DNA of 64,000 bases from Phycisphaerae bacterium RAS2 (GTDB lineage Bacteria > Planctomycetota > Phycisphaerae > UBA1845 > UTPLA1): contig CP036352.1 of assembly GCA_007753915.1 (NCBI GenBank), forward strand, positions 2,232,001 to 2,296,000, read 5' to 3'. Shown in pieces: positions 15,847 to 26,011 of the stretch. Under the pieces are notes generated by a model. It saw nothing but the letters and a program-made list of their open reading frames with translations. It was not told the origin of the DNA and did no database searches. How positions within the stretch are numbered: the stretch's first letter is position 1; each line of letters opens with the position of its first letter. The translations under genes and the position numbers were made by a program.

Positions 15847-18800
15847 ATGGATTCTATCCTGCCTCGATATGCCGTTGCATGCCTGTTGCTGGCCGCCCTT
15901 GTCACGACGTTGGGGCCCACCCCCCCTTGCCGCGCCCAGGAGCCTGCCGCAAACCTGACGCTGCGGATCGAGCCTCGTCGAGACGGTGAGGGGCTGATTC
16001 CTTCCAGTGATCCCGACGTCGAATCCTGGCTTAAGCGTGCGGCTGATGCAGCCGCCGAAAAGCAATGGAAACTCGCGGTCGATACGCTGGCTCGCGTGAT
16101 CGAGCAATTCCCGGATCGCACGGTTGCCCTGGATCATAAGACCTTCGTCTCGGCGACCGAAGCCGCACAGCGGCAGTTCGCACAGTGGCCCGCTGAGGGG
16201 TTAACAGCGTATCGCGTTTTGTTCGACCCCATCGCCCAGCAGGAGCTGAATCAAGCGATCGCGAGCCAGGATGTCGAGCGGTTGCGGCGCCTGACGCGTT
16301 TGTACCGAATGACGACTATCGCGCCCGAGGCGTTTTCGCGCCTTGCGACCCTGCTGATTGATTCCGGGCAGTCGCTCGAAGCGCTGGATGTGCTTGATCA
16401 CCTTGAGAACCTTCCGGGAATGACAATCCCGCCTTCAAAGCTGCTCCTTTCACGCGCGCTCGCGCTGGCCCAGTTAGGGCAGTTGGATCAGGCGCACGAC
16501 ACGATCTCGAAACTGCGAGAGGTCGGGCGCGACTCCGCGGCAAAGCTGCCCGCAGACTGGGACGCCCGGCTCGACGCTTTGTCTCGGTATGTTGACGCCG
16601 CCAAGAAGTCGCGAGCGGATTCCAGCGGCTCAAAGCCGACCGTCGACCCGGCAGGCGCCGATTTGTCGCCTGCGGTAACAATTGACGCCCTTTGGCAGGA
16701 TGCGCTGCCCGGTTCCGGCCGACTGCATCCCGACTCGATCACCCAGCTCATCCTGCGAACCGGACGGCCGCCCGTCTGGCAGATGGCCTCCGACGGCGAT
16801 TCGCTCTTTGTGACCAGCCCCGACGGCCTGATGGCGAGGGATCTGACCACGCTGGACCTGCTCTGGAAGTCGCACACCCGCCTCGTCGATCGCGACCCGC
16901 GCATCGATGCCCAGCGACGACTAGCCCGGATGTACCAATCTGACAACAGCGGGCGGCTCGACGAGCTGTCGACGCAAAGCCTGTTTCACGAATACCGCGG
17001 CGCGGTCACGACCGGACTGGGCCTCGTGTTTATCCTCGAGCAGAACGGCACCTTGAGCGAGCTTTTTCCGGCCCGCGATGGAACCCTGCCGCCCAACGAT
17101 GGACTCGAGCCCGAGCCAAACTCAATTCGTGCCTTTGAGGCGCGCACCGGCCGCGTTCGATGGACAGTCGGTCGAGGCGGTTCGCCCGGCGATGAATTGC
17201 GCTTTGCTCATTTTTATGCACCGCCGATCGCCGTCGATGGTCGCCTGCTTGCCCTCTTTCAACAGGAGAACGATCTTCACCTGGGCGTCTTCGATGCTGA
17301 CGGCCGCATCCTGCGCAATGTTCTGCTCGGCTCGGCCGACAAGGGCATGTTCACCCTCAACAACGTCCTTATGCCTTGCGTGGACGAGACATCGATCTAT
17401 CTCCCGACCGCCGCGGGGTTGCTGGTTTCGTTGAACCGGCACGATTATTCCCTTCGATGGCTTGCCATGTACGAACGGAGCCGAAGCGGCGAAGTTGCTC
17501 CAGCACGTCGCGCAATGCCTCTGGGAACGGCGCAGGTCACCTACTCTCAACCAGACGAATGGCTAAGCACGCCGCCGATCCGCGCCGGCCGCTTTGTGCT
17601 GCTCGCCGCGCAGGACAGCGGCCACCTGCTTGCATTCGATCGGCGCGATGGATTGCTCAAGTGGTCGTTTCCGCGAGGCGACCATCGGTTCATTGCGGGC
17701 CACGACGCGCGGCGTGTTATCCTCGCAGGAGCAAACGTGCTTGCGGTGGATCTGGAAACGGGCCGGGGCCTCTGGTCGTACTCCCAGCGAAAGCTAACGG
17801 GGCGGCCGGTTGTCCATGGCTCAAGATTGTTTGTCCCGACGCGTGAAGGGCTTGAGACCCTCTCACTCGAAACGGGGCTGCCGGCGGACCCGTTCAAGCC
17901 GTCGAGTCAGCCTTTGGGCAACTTTTTCGTGCAGGACGGAGCGCTGTACAGCGTCAGCACCGTGCAAATTGCAAGATTCCCTGACATGGCGCGATCCCGC
18001 GCCGCTGCGCTGGCCCGGCTCGACGCTTCGCCGCTCGACGCGTCGGCTCACTTGCGGCTCGCCGGGCTGGACGCGCTCGAGGGAAGCTGGAATGAGGCGC
18101 TCGGGCATCTTGACCGCGCCGAGAAATGCCTCCCCGGAAAAGGCGACCAACCCTCCGCTTCGCCGCTCGACGAAGACTTGCGGGCGCGCATCGCACATCA
18201 GCGCGTCGACGTTTTGCTCAAGCTTGCATCCACTTCGACGCCGCAGGCATCCTCCGAGTTGATCGATCGCGCAGTCGCCGCGGCCTCTTCGCCGAGGGAT
18301 GTTCTCGCGGCGGGATTGGTCCAATGCGATCACTTCGCCGAACAGGGTGACCCGCGCAATGCTTTCGCCCGCGCCTTGAATCTCCTCACCCGCACACCCA
18401 CGCAAACCGTCGCCTTGACGACGGAGCTGCGCGTCGGCGCGACGGTTGCTATCGCCGAGCGCCTCCATCGCTGGTGGAGTGCGGCCGAGCCGGCCGTGCA
18501 AGACGCAATGGATTCAGAGTTTCGCCGAACCTTTGAGAACAGCTTCAGCGGGTCAAACACGGAGGCGTGCCGATGCCTCATCGATGCCTGCGGCTTTGTT
18601 CCGTCGGCGCCTTCACTTGAGTTGATGCTGGCGCGGCGAGACTGGTCAGAAGGCTCGTTTGAGAACACCGTCTTTCACCTGGAGCGATCCCTTCGCACGC
18701 TGGAAAGCCGGCGCGATGGCGCAGCCGACAACGTGCCGGAGGAATCCCGCGAGACCATCGAACTGGCATCGCTCCTTCTGCTGCATCGCGCCTACGCCGA

Positions 18801-20478
18801 ACCGGGCGAAGGACTCCCCCGTCGCGCCGCCGATGCCCGACGCATCCTTGGTAAGCTCACGACGCGCTTTCCTCAAGCCACCGTGCCGGACATGCTCACA
18901 GAATTGCCTGCCGGATACCGCGGCAAGTCGATTTCGCAACTCGCCGAGACATTCCCGCCGAAATGGCGTACCGCCGGCGGCACTCCGAATCGGCGTCCAT
19001 CCTTACTGCAATCGCCGGCCTATCTGGAGATCGGCGCTCACGAGGTCGTCGCCGCCAATTCGCCGTCCGATGTGACCGCGTATTTTGATCCTGCCGCCGC
19101 GATGGATGTCGACGCGGACCTGTTGCCGGTCCGCATCATGCGACAGATTCGCGGCGTTGATGTGCGCGGCAATTCAGAAGCTGAAGTCTTCTGGGCCTAC
19201 AACCTCGAACCAACCCTGGAATCGATGGATGATCCCGCATCGCAGCGCATTGTCTCAATTCGTCCCGGCGACGGCACGGCATCCGGGTGCATCGCCCTGC
19301 TCGCCGGGTCGCGGCAATTGGCCGCGGTCGGATTGTTGAGCGGCCGTGCGGCCTGGCCCCCGATTCCGATCGAGGGTGATTGGAGTGAATTGCCCCGCCC
19401 CGCCATGGTGCAGGTCGACGGCATTTTTGTGTTTGCCACGCTTGGCAATGTTCTCACGGCGGTCCCGGCCCGAATGGATGCTTCGCCGCTTTGGCGTCGC
19501 ACATTCCCGAACCATCGCCTGGAGAGCTTGAGCATCGCGGGAGGTCAGGTCGTCGCCATGGATCGGCGCACGTCGACGGTTTTCGTGCTCGATCCGCAGA
19601 GCGGGCGCATCCGACGCCAGTTTAGCCTCGCACCGACTTCCACACCTTCGGACGATGATGAGGATGCACTCGAGGACGAGGCCCAGCGCGATCGGGATGC
19701 AGCGCCCGTGACTATCAATCGGGTGGTGTGTCAGGCCGCCTTCAAGAAAGTCATCGCGCGAGACGTTTCAACCGGCCGCGTGCTCTGGGAGCGCGCCGTC
19801 GGCGGGCGCGTCCGCCGGTTGCTGCCGCTCAATCACGAATTGGTCGGCATCTGCTACCGCAGCCAGCACATCGCGGTCGTTCGCACGTCAACGGGCGAAG
19901 TGGTCGCCGACATTGATACGGCGGGCGTGCTTCTTCCGCCGGCCGATGCCGTCATCGAGCACCCGACCTCCGGATTGTCGACGGCGCGAACCGCGACCTC
20001 CGGCGCGCGACTCTTTGTGTACTCCAACACCGACGACGACCCGCCAGATTACATCGTCGCCTGCTACGAGCTGGAATCAAAGTCGCTCCTCTGGAAGCGC
20101 AACCTGGGCCGATTCGCGGTCATCAGCCCGAACATGCTCCGGGCGTCGTCGGACTACCTTCCGATCATTGAGTACCGTGTTCGATCCGATGCGCCGCGGC
20201 AACTGATGGATCGCGGCGCCTCCCATCTCGACATCGCGGCGTTTGATGTCGTTGACAAGGCCACGGGCAAGAGCCTGCTCGCCGCGCCGTTTGTTCACAA
20301 TCGCGACCTGGTGGCCGACGAATTCGGCCGGGCAAGGCTCTTCACCGATCTGCTCGTCTTCAACGAGCGAATCGTTGCGGTGGCGTCGGAAGGGTACTAT
20401 GTTCTGCAAAAGGCGGCCGGCCCGCCGCGCGACGATGCGGCCGAAGCCGACGAATCGGAGGGGCAATCCAGACCATGA
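15847..20478 (+). CDS. Giant secreted PQQ-type beta-propeller protein, first gene of the MoxR/VWA operon
   Basis: 1543 aa. The signal peptide is at residues 1-30 (LLLAALVTTLGPTPPCRAQ). A helical TPR-like segment (about 60-245) contains repeated LAVDTLARVIEQFPD-type helices. The first propeller (about 290-710) has PQQ-enzyme-like blades such as FEARTGRVRWTVG, FDRRDGLLKWSFP and VDLETGRGLWSYS. A helical middle (about 720-1050) is followed by a second propeller (about 1120-1530) with DVSTGRVLWERAVGG and YELESKSLLWKRN. It has no PQQ-dependent dehydrogenase active site, so a scaffold or BamB-like role in the periplasm is likely. It overlaps the next gene by 4 nt. Confidence 0.8.
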   Translation: MDSILPRYAVACLLLAALVTTLGPTPPCRAQEPAANLTLRIEPRRDGEGLIPSSDPDVESWLKRAADAAAEKQWKLAVDTLARVIEQFPDRTVALDHKTFVSATEAAQRQFAQWPAEGLTAYRVLFDPIAQQELNQAIASQDVERLRRLTRLYRMTTIAPEAFSRLATLLIDSGQSLEALDVLDHLENLPGMTIPPSKLLLSRALALAQLGQLDQAHDTISKLREVGRDSAAKLPADWDARLDALSRYVDAAKKSRADSSGSKPTVDPAGADLSPAVTIDALWQDALPGSGRLHPDSITQLILRTGRPPVWQMASDGDSLFVTSPDGLMARDLTTLDLLWKSHTRLVDRDPRIDAQRRLARMYQSDNSGRLDELSTQSLFHEYRGAVTTGLGLVFILEQNGTLSELFPARDGTLPPNDGLEPEPNSIRAFEARTGRVRWTVGRGGSPGDELRFAHFYAPPIAVDGRLLALFQQENDLHLGVFDADGRILRNVLLGSADKGMFTLNNVLMPCVDETSIYLPTAAGLLVSLNRHDYSLRWLAMYERSRSGEVAPARRAMPLGTAQVTYSQPDEWLSTPPIRAGRFVLLAAQDSGHLLAFDRRDGLLKWSFPRGDHRFIAGHDARRVILAGANVLAVDLETGRGLWSYSQRKLTGRPVVHGSRLFVPTREGLETLSLETGLPADPFKPSSQPLGNFFVQDGALYSVSTVQIARFPDMARSRAAALARLDASPLDASAHLRLAGLDALEGSWNEALGHLDRAEKCLPGKGDQPSASPLDEDLRARIAHQRVDVLLKLASTSTPQASSELIDRAVAAASSPRDVLAAGLVQCDHFAEQGDPRNAFARALNLLTRTPTQTVALTTELRVGATVAIAERLHRWWSAAEPAVQDAMDSEFRRTFENSFSGSNTEACRCLIDACGFVPSAPSLELMLARRDWSEGSFENTVFHLERSLRTLESRRDGAADNVPEESRETIELASLLLLHRAYAEPGEGLPRRAADARRILGKLTTRFPQATVPDMLTELPAGYRGKSISQLAETFPPKWRTAGGTPNRRPSLLQSPAYLEIGAHEVVAANSPSDVTAYFDPAAAMDVDADLLPVRIMRQIRGVDVRGNSEAEVFWAYNLEPTLESMDDPASQRIVSIRPGDGTASGCIALLAGSRQLAAVGLLSGRAAWPPIPIEGDWSELPRPAMVQVDGIFVFATLGNVLTAVPARMDASPLWRRTFPNHRLESLSIAGGQVVAMDRRTSTVFVLDPQSGRIRRQFSLAPTSTPSDDDEDALEDEAQRDRDAAPVTINRVVCQAAFKKVIARDVSTGRVLWERAVGGRVRRLLPLNHELVGICYRSQHIAVVRTSTGEVVADIDTAGVLLPPADAVIEHPTSGLSTARTATSGARLFVYSNTDDDPPDYIVACYELESKSLLWKRNLGRFAVISPNMLRASSDYLPIIEYRVRSDAPRQLMDRGASHLDIAAFDVVDKATGKSLLAAPFVHNRDLVADEFGRARLFTDLLVFNERIVAVASEGYYVLQKAAGPPRDDAAEADESEGQSRP

Positions 20479-21578
20479 TGGGGAATCGACGCCGTCGACG
20501 CGCGACTGCCATAATCGCGACACTCACCTTGCTGCCGTTCGGCGCACTGGCGTCGACCGCGTGGTTGTCTGTGCCGGCCGCATCGCTTGGCGCACCGGCC
20601 GATTCAAGCCGCCACCCGCCTCTCGTGACGCCGGAGGCCCGGGCCGCCATGGACAAGGCCCTCAAGTTTCTCGCCTCGCGGCAAGCGTCCGACGGCGCAT
20701 TTCGTGAACAAGGCGGACTGGGAACCTATCCCGTTTCCATGACGGCCTTGGCGGGCATGGCCCTGGCCGGCTCGGGCAGCACCCCGACCCAAGGCCCCTA
20801 TTCTCCCCACCTTCGAAAATCGCTCACCTACATCCTTCGTTCGGCGCAACGCAACGGCCTGATCTGCCGCGCCGGCGAGGAAGAAGCCCGCTCCATGTAT
20901 GCACACGGTTTCTCCATGCTCTTCCTCGCGGAAGTCATGGGCATGGAGGACGACGCCGATCGACTGAACCAGATTCGTTTCACGCTGCAGAAAGCCGTTG
21001 AACTGACCGGCCGTTCGCAAAGCGATCTCGGCGGATGGTTGTACACGCCCGACATGAACGGCGACGAAGGATCCGTCACGGTCACGCAGGTGCAGGGGCT
21101 ACGCGCCGCGCGCAACGCGGGAATCGCCGTTCCCAAGAAGGTCATTGACCACGCCATGGGCTATCTTGAGAAATCGATCCAGCCGGACGGTGGCATTGCC
21201 TATCGCGTCGGCATGACCGGCTCGCGCCCGCCGATCACCGCGGCGGCGGTTGCGTGCTGGTTCAACGCGGGGCAATACAACAGCCCGCTGGCGCTCAATG
21301 CCCTGCGCTTTTGTAAGCAGACCATCGGCATCGGCGAAAACCGCGGAGGCACCTGGGGTCACTGGTTTTATGCACACTTGTATTACGCGCAGGTGAACTA
21401 CCTCGCCGGTGAAGAAACCTGGAAGGCGTATTACCCGAAGGTGCGCGACCATCTCCTCGCAACGCAGAACGAGGACGGTTCCTGGGAGGGCGACTCCGTC
21501 GGATACGTGTACGGCACCGCGATCTCTCTCACCATCCTCCAGCTTCCCTACAACAACCTTCCGATCATGCAGCGCTAG
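20475..21578 (+). CDS. Secreted terpene-cyclase/prenyltransferase-like alpha-toroid protein
   Basis: 367 aa, ATGA-coupled to the propeller gene. A basic N-terminus and hydrophobic helix (about 12-38) form a signal peptide or anchor. The rest is an alpha/alpha toroid with squalene-cyclase-type QW-like repeats: FLASRQASDGAF, SQSDLGGWLYTPD, YLEKSIQPDGGIAYR and LLATQNEDGSWEGDSVGYVYGT in sequence. The DxDD acid motif of squalene-hopene cyclase is not visible, so it is probably a binding or scaffold protein, not a cyclase. Genes of this kind often sit next to MoxR/DUF58/VWA clusters in planctomycetes. Confidence 0.8.
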   Translation: MMGNRRRRRATAIIATLTLLPFGALASTAWLSVPAASLGAPADSSRHPPLVTPEARAAMDKALKFLASRQASDGAFREQGGLGTYPVSMTALAGMALAGSGSTPTQGPYSPHLRKSLTYILRSAQRNGLICRAGEEEARSMYAHGFSMLFLAEVMGMEDDADRLNQIRFTLQKAVELTGRSQSDLGGWLYTPDMNGDEGSVTVTQVQGLRAARNAGIAVPKKVIDHAMGYLEKSIQPDGGIAYRVGMTGSRPPITAAAVACWFNAGQYNSPLALNALRFCKQTIGIGENRGGTWGHWFYAHLYYAQVNYLAGEETWKAYYPKVRDHLLATQNEDGSWEGDSVGYVYGTAISLTILQLPYNNLPIMQR

Positions 21579-21625
21579 ACCCACAAGAGCCCGCGCGGCG
21601 CGATCGCCGCCACGGAGAGCATCTC

Positions 21626-22687
21626 ATGCAGACGCATTCAAATGAAACACCCGATTCTTCCGACCTGGCAGCCGCCCAGAAGCTCCGCGATTCGCATCGT
21701 CGCATTCGTGACGAATTGCGGAAGATCATCGTCGGTCAGGACGAAGTGATCGAGCAACTGCTCATTGCCCTGTTTTCCGGCGGGCATTGCATTCTCGAAG
21801 GCGTGCCCGGGCTGGCCAAGACTCTCATGATTTCCAGCCTGGCGCGGTGCCTGTCGCTTACCTTCAATCGCATCCAGTTCACGCCCGATCTGATGCCCAG
21901 CGACATCACCGGCACCGAGGTCATCGCCGAGGATCGCGCAACCGGCAGCCGCGTCTTTCGCTTTCTCAAAGGCCCGGTGTTCGCGAACATCATTCTTGCT
22001 GACGAAATCAACCGCACCCCGCCCAAGACCCAGGCCGCCATGCTCGAGTCCATGCAGGAGCGTCAGGTCACGGTCGGCGGCGTGCGCCATGCGCTGGATG
22101 AACCGTTCTTTGTTCTCGCGACCCAGAACCCGATCGAGCAGGAAGGGACTTACCCTCTCCCGGAAGCACAGCAGGACCGATTCATGTTCAAGGTCTTCAT
22201 CGGCTACCCCACCTACGAAGAGGAATGCGAGATTGCCCAGCGCACGACGACCGACACGGCAGCCGAGGTGGCGTCCGTCCTAAGCGGCGCGGAGATTGTC
22301 GAATTGCAGCGCATTGTGCGCCGGGTGCCGATCGCCCCGCCGATCGTGCGCCATGCCGTGGATCTGATTCGCAAGAGCCGGCCGGCCGATCCGACTTCGC
22401 CTGAATTCGTTCGCAAGAATGTGGCGTGGGGCGCGGGTCCTCGCGCGGTTCAGTACCTGATCCTCGCGGCCAAGGCTCGTGCGGTGTTGCGCGGCCACTA
22501 CCACGTTTCAACGGAAGATCTTCGCGCCCTGGCAGCACCGGTTCTCCGACATCGCGTAATTCCGAACTTCGCTGCGCAGGCGCTGGGATACACACCGGAT
22601 CGGCTCGTGACGGAATTGCTGGAGGCCACGCCGCCGCACCAGAGTGGATCGTCCGCGGACGATCGCATTCAGAAAGTGTTGTCCTGA
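21626..22687 (+). CDS. MoxR-family AAA+ ATPase
   Basis: 353 aa. Walker A is GVPGLAKT near residue 60, Walker B is IILADEINR near 120, followed by TPPKTQAAMLESMQERQVTVGG. Sensor 1 is FFVLATQNPIEQEGTYPLPEAQQDRF near 165, and the C-terminal lid domain includes WGAGPRAVQYLILAAKA. All ATPase motifs are intact. MoxR proteins act as chaperones that mature or insert metal into partner proteins carrying von Willebrand A domains; three MIDAS proteins follow directly. GGAGAG precedes the ATG. Cytoplasmic. Confidence 0.93.
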   Translation: MQTHSNETPDSSDLAAAQKLRDSHRRIRDELRKIIVGQDEVIEQLLIALFSGGHCILEGVPGLAKTLMISSLARCLSLTFNRIQFTPDLMPSDITGTEVIAEDRATGSRVFRFLKGPVFANIILADEINRTPPKTQAAMLESMQERQVTVGGVRHALDEPFFVLATQNPIEQEGTYPLPEAQQDRFMFKVFIGYPTYEEECEIAQRTTTDTAAEVASVLSGAEIVELQRIVRRVPIAPPIVRHAVDLIRKSRPADPTSPEFVRKNVAWGAGPRAVQYLILAAKARAVLRGHYHVSTEDLRALAAPVLRHRVIPNFAAQALGYTPDRLVTELLEATPPHQSGSSADDRIQKVLS

Positions 22688-22735
22688 CATCAGGGGCGAA
22701 AGCGGGCCACCGCGCGGGCTACCGAAGGAATCATC

Positions 22736-23662
22736 ATGCCGGCATCCAATCGACCCTACCTTGACCCCGCCGTGCTCGCGCGCATCAGCGATCTTGAGCT
22801 GCGCGCCCGGTTTGTCGTTGAGGGCGTCGTCAGCGGCATGCACGCCAGTCCGTACCAGGGCCACAGCATCGAGTTCGCGCAGCACCGGGAGTATGTCCCG
22901 GGTGACGACATTCGCCACCTCGACTGGCGCGTATATGGAAAGAGCGACCGGTTCTACATTAAGCAATATGAAGAGGAAACAGACCTGCGGGCGCACATCG
23001 TGCTCGATTGCTCGGCATCGATGCGCTACCCCGAGCATCCCGTCGAGTCGGGCCGACTCACGAAGTTCGAATACGCCGCCACGTTTGCCGCGTCGCTCGC
23101 TTACCTGTTGATCCAGCAGCAGGATGCTGTCGGGATGTTGCTCTTTGATGACGCCGTGCGCGACGAATTGCAGCCCTTGTCAAACACCGCACACCTGCAG
23201 GCCATCATTCACCTGCTCGAGCGCGCACGGCTGGAGCGCCCGACCGATGCGCGATTGTCCTTCACTCAACTGGCCGGTCGCCTTCGCCGTCGAAGCGTGG
23301 TCGTGCTGATCTCTGATCTGCTCGCCGATGCCGACGAGGTCATCGCCGGAATCGAGCGGATGCGGCACACTCACCACGAAGTGATCGTGGCGCACATCCT
23401 CGATCACGACGAACGCACGTTTCCCTTTGCGGAAAACACGCTCTTCGAGGGCATCGAGCAGGCGGATACGGAATTGTTCGTCGATCCACAATCATTACGC
23501 ACGGCCTACCTCGAAGCCCTGAATCGACATCTGGAGCGAATCCGCGCTGCATGCATCAATCAGCGTGCCGATTACCTGCCGCTTTCCACCGGCGAGCCGA
23601 TTGACGTAGCCCTGCGGCAATACCTGGCGGCACGAACTTACCGCGTGAAGGCGAGGGTTTGA
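22736..23662 (+). CDS. DUF58 protein (von Willebrand A-like) partner of MoxR
   Basis: 308 aa. The DUF58 signature lies near residues 40-75 (HASPYQGHSIEFAQHREYVPGDD then IRHLDWRVYGKSDRFYIKQYEEETDL). A MIDAS-type DxSxS follows at about residue 84 (LDCSASMRYPE), so divalent metal binding is likely retained. The protein is soluble. MoxR-DUF58 pairs are among the most conserved bacterial gene neighbourhoods and probably form a chaperone-client or adaptor unit at the membrane. AAGGA precedes the ATG. Confidence 0.92.
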   Translation: MPASNRPYLDPAVLARISDLELRARFVVEGVVSGMHASPYQGHSIEFAQHREYVPGDDIRHLDWRVYGKSDRFYIKQYEEETDLRAHIVLDCSASMRYPEHPVESGRLTKFEYAATFAASLAYLLIQQQDAVGMLLFDDAVRDELQPLSNTAHLQAIIHLLERARLERPTDARLSFTQLAGRLRRRSVVVLISDLLADADEVIAGIERMRHTHHEVIVAHILDHDERTFPFAENTLFEGIEQADTELFVDPQSLRTAYLEALNRHLERIRAACINQRADYLPLSTGEPIDVALRQYLAARTYRVKARV

Positions 23663-23725
23663 TTCGGTGACACCGCACACCCCTTCTTCCCGTTTGCAAC
23701 CTCCGGCCCTGCATGGGAGTCGCCC

Positions 23726-26011
23726 ATGCTGACGTGGCTGTCTGGGTTTTTCATGAATCCGGTGCTCGCGGCCGGGGCATTGGGCGTCGCCAGTCCGATT
23801 CTGATTCATTTTCTCTCACGGCGAAAGTTCCGGCGCGTCCGCTGGGCCGCCATGGATTTTCTGCTCGATGCTCTCAAGAAGAACCGCCGGCGCGTACGGA
23901 TGGAGCAGATCATTCTGCTCACCCTGCGCTGCCTTGCCGTCCTGCTGATCGCCATGATGGTCGCGCGGCCATTTCTCTCGCGCGGTTCGCTCGCGTCGTT
24001 GCTCGGAGCGTCGCCGCGCAGCGAGCGGATCATTGTCGTGGACGACTCGTTTTCGATGGCTGCCCGGGTCGGGTCCGGGGAGTCGGCCTTTGATCGTGCC
24101 ATGAATGCGACACGCCGGCTCGTTGAGCTTCTTGCCGCGGAGTCTCCGCAGGATTCAATAGCGATTTGGCTGACATCGAACCGATCGCAACCCCTCGTGG
24201 CCGCCCCCCGCCTCGATGGTGAGTCCGCCCGCCGCGTTCACGATGCCCTCGAGATCGCGAAACCTTCGCACCGGACCGCACAATTCGACGCGGCATTCGA
24301 CGCCGTGAACCAATCGCTCCGCGCCGCCGCCGGTCAAGCCAACGCCGTCGTTTACGTGGTCAGTGATTTTCAGCGGTCGGACTGGGCGACGGACGATTCG
24401 TCGCGCGCGCCGACTCCGGCTTCGGTTGCCTTGATTCTTCTCGCCGCTCCGCCGCGCCAGACCGAGTTCGTGCTGATCGATGTGACCACGACAACGCCAT
24501 CGAATCTCGCATTGGTCGAGCTTCGCGCGGTCCAGCCCCAGGTTGTGTCCGGCGTGCCCGCGCGGTTCGAGGCGGTCGTCGCAAACTTCTCATCTGACGA
24601 TGCGAGCGATCTGGAATTGAGCCTTTCGCTCGCCGATCAGGTGATTCCTCCGGTGCACCTCGGGCGTTTGACTGCGGGAGAGGTGAGGCGCGAGCCGATC
24701 GAAATCACTTTTCCCCTCGCCGGCTCTTGCCTCCTGTCCGGACAAATCGTCGGCGATGCCGCGCGCGACTCGCTGGCGCTCGACGATCGCCGCATGGCGG
24801 CCGTTGACGTGCAGGCAGCCGTGAACGTGCTGTTGGTGGACGGCGAACCCAGCGGTGACCCTTTCAAGGACGAGGTGTATTTGCTTCGCACCGCGCTTCG
24901 GCCCGCCGGCCGCGCCGCAAGCGGCAACGACATCACCGTCGTTTCCGAAGCCGATCTCGATGGGATTGAACTTTCTTCTTTCCATGTTGTTGTCCTCGCC
25001 AACGTCGCGCGATTGAGCGCCGCAGGCCGGGCACAACTGGAGACGTTCCTTCGCGCAGGCGGCGGCGTGCTGGTGGCCGTGGGCAGGCAACTGGACATCG
25101 ACTGGTACAACGAATCGCTCTATCGCAACGGCGAGGGGTGGCTCCCCATGCCGCTTGGCGAACAGGTGGAATCGGCGGCCGCGGGAAGCGCCTTGCACCC
25201 GCTTGAATGGGAGGCGGGCCATCCGGCGCTGCGTGCCTTCGTTGATCCGCTTGCCGGTGCGCTGCGCCAGGTGCAATTCGATGCTTTCATCCGATTGAAC
25301 GAAGCCAGCACAGCGAAGCCCATCACCGCAAGCCAACCCGGCGCGACCTCGGCACCGGATCAACCCGCGCCCCGAGTGCTGATTCGTCTCGATGACGAGG
25401 CGCGTTCGCCATTGCTCGTCGAGCGGCGCGTGGGCCGGGGAACCTGCGTGGTACTGGCCTCCACGCTCGATCAGGATTGGAACAACTGGGCGTCAAGTTT
25501 CAGTTATGTCCCGATCATGCTCGAACTGGTTCAGCACATTGCGCGGCCGCCTCAAGCGTTGTTTCAATCCTCCGTCGGACAGCCGCTGGTCTTCCCGGTC
25601 GATCCGGCCCGGTATTCCGACACCGCAGCGGTGCGTGGTCCCGAATACCCCGTCACCGCAGAATGGCCGATTCGCGCGCGGGCAACCGAGCATGGTGCCC
25701 TGTTCGAGTTCGACCAAACCGATCGAGCGGGTGCGTATGAAGTTATTTTCTCCACCAAGAGCGGGCAGTCGCAATCGCGGCGCGCGTGCGTCAATCTCGA
25801 CCCGCGCGAATCGAACCTCGGCCCGGTCAACAGGGAACAGCTGCAGGCTGCCTTGCCCGACGTTCGATTCACCCTCGTGCAGGACATTGACTCCTTGATG
25901 GCGGACAATCAGACGCTGCGCACCGAAATGTGGTGGCCGCTCCTGCTGATGGCGGTGGCCGTGTTGATGGCCGAGCAATCCCTGGCATGGTGGTTTGGAA
26001 CGCGAGGATAG
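23726..26011 (+). CDS. BatA-like membrane protein with a von Willebrand A domain
   Basis: 761 aa. The N-terminus matches the BatA domain: helix FMNPVLAAGALGVASPILIHF, then LSRRKFRRVRWAAMDFLLDALKKNRRRVRMEQ, then a second helix (LTLRCLAVLLIAMMVARPFL). A VWA domain follows with MIDAS D-x-S-x-S (VVDDSFSMA near residue 110). After it come beta-rich extracytoplasmic domains and a C-terminal helix (WWPLLLMAVAVLMAEQSLAWWF) as a second anchor. Most of the protein should face the periplasm. It abuts the next ATG exactly, the stop TAG being followed at once by ATG. Confidence 0.88.
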   Translation: MLTWLSGFFMNPVLAAGALGVASPILIHFLSRRKFRRVRWAAMDFLLDALKKNRRRVRMEQIILLTLRCLAVLLIAMMVARPFLSRGSLASLLGASPRSERIIVVDDSFSMAARVGSGESAFDRAMNATRRLVELLAAESPQDSIAIWLTSNRSQPLVAAPRLDGESARRVHDALEIAKPSHRTAQFDAAFDAVNQSLRAAAGQANAVVYVVSDFQRSDWATDDSSRAPTPASVALILLAAPPRQTEFVLIDVTTTTPSNLALVELRAVQPQVVSGVPARFEAVVANFSSDDASDLELSLSLADQVIPPVHLGRLTAGEVRREPIEITFPLAGSCLLSGQIVGDAARDSLALDDRRMAAVDVQAAVNVLLVDGEPSGDPFKDEVYLLRTALRPAGRAASGNDITVVSEADLDGIELSSFHVVVLANVARLSAAGRAQLETFLRAGGGVLVAVGRQLDIDWYNESLYRNGEGWLPMPLGEQVESAAAGSALHPLEWEAGHPALRAFVDPLAGALRQVQFDAFIRLNEASTAKPITASQPGATSAPDQPAPRVLIRLDDEARSPLLVERRVGRGTCVVLASTLDQDWNNWASSFSYVPIMLELVQHIARPPQALFQSSVGQPLVFPVDPARYSDTAAVRGPEYPVTAEWPIRARATEHGALFEFDQTDRAGAYEVIFSTKSGQSQSRRACVNLDPRESNLGPVNREQLQAALPDVRFTLVQDIDSLMADNQTLRTEMWWPLLLMAVAVLMAEQSLAWWFGTRG

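Noticed and set aside
14874-16121. A longer membrane protein reading 415 codons on the minus strand
   Set aside because: The first 122 codons overlap the divergent propeller gene and its signal peptide; the Met at 15755 gives a coherent membrane protein.
20475-21578. Squalene-hopene cyclase activity
   Set aside because: QW-like repeats exist, but the DxDD motif and the usual 600-700 residue length do not; a secreted toroid fits better.
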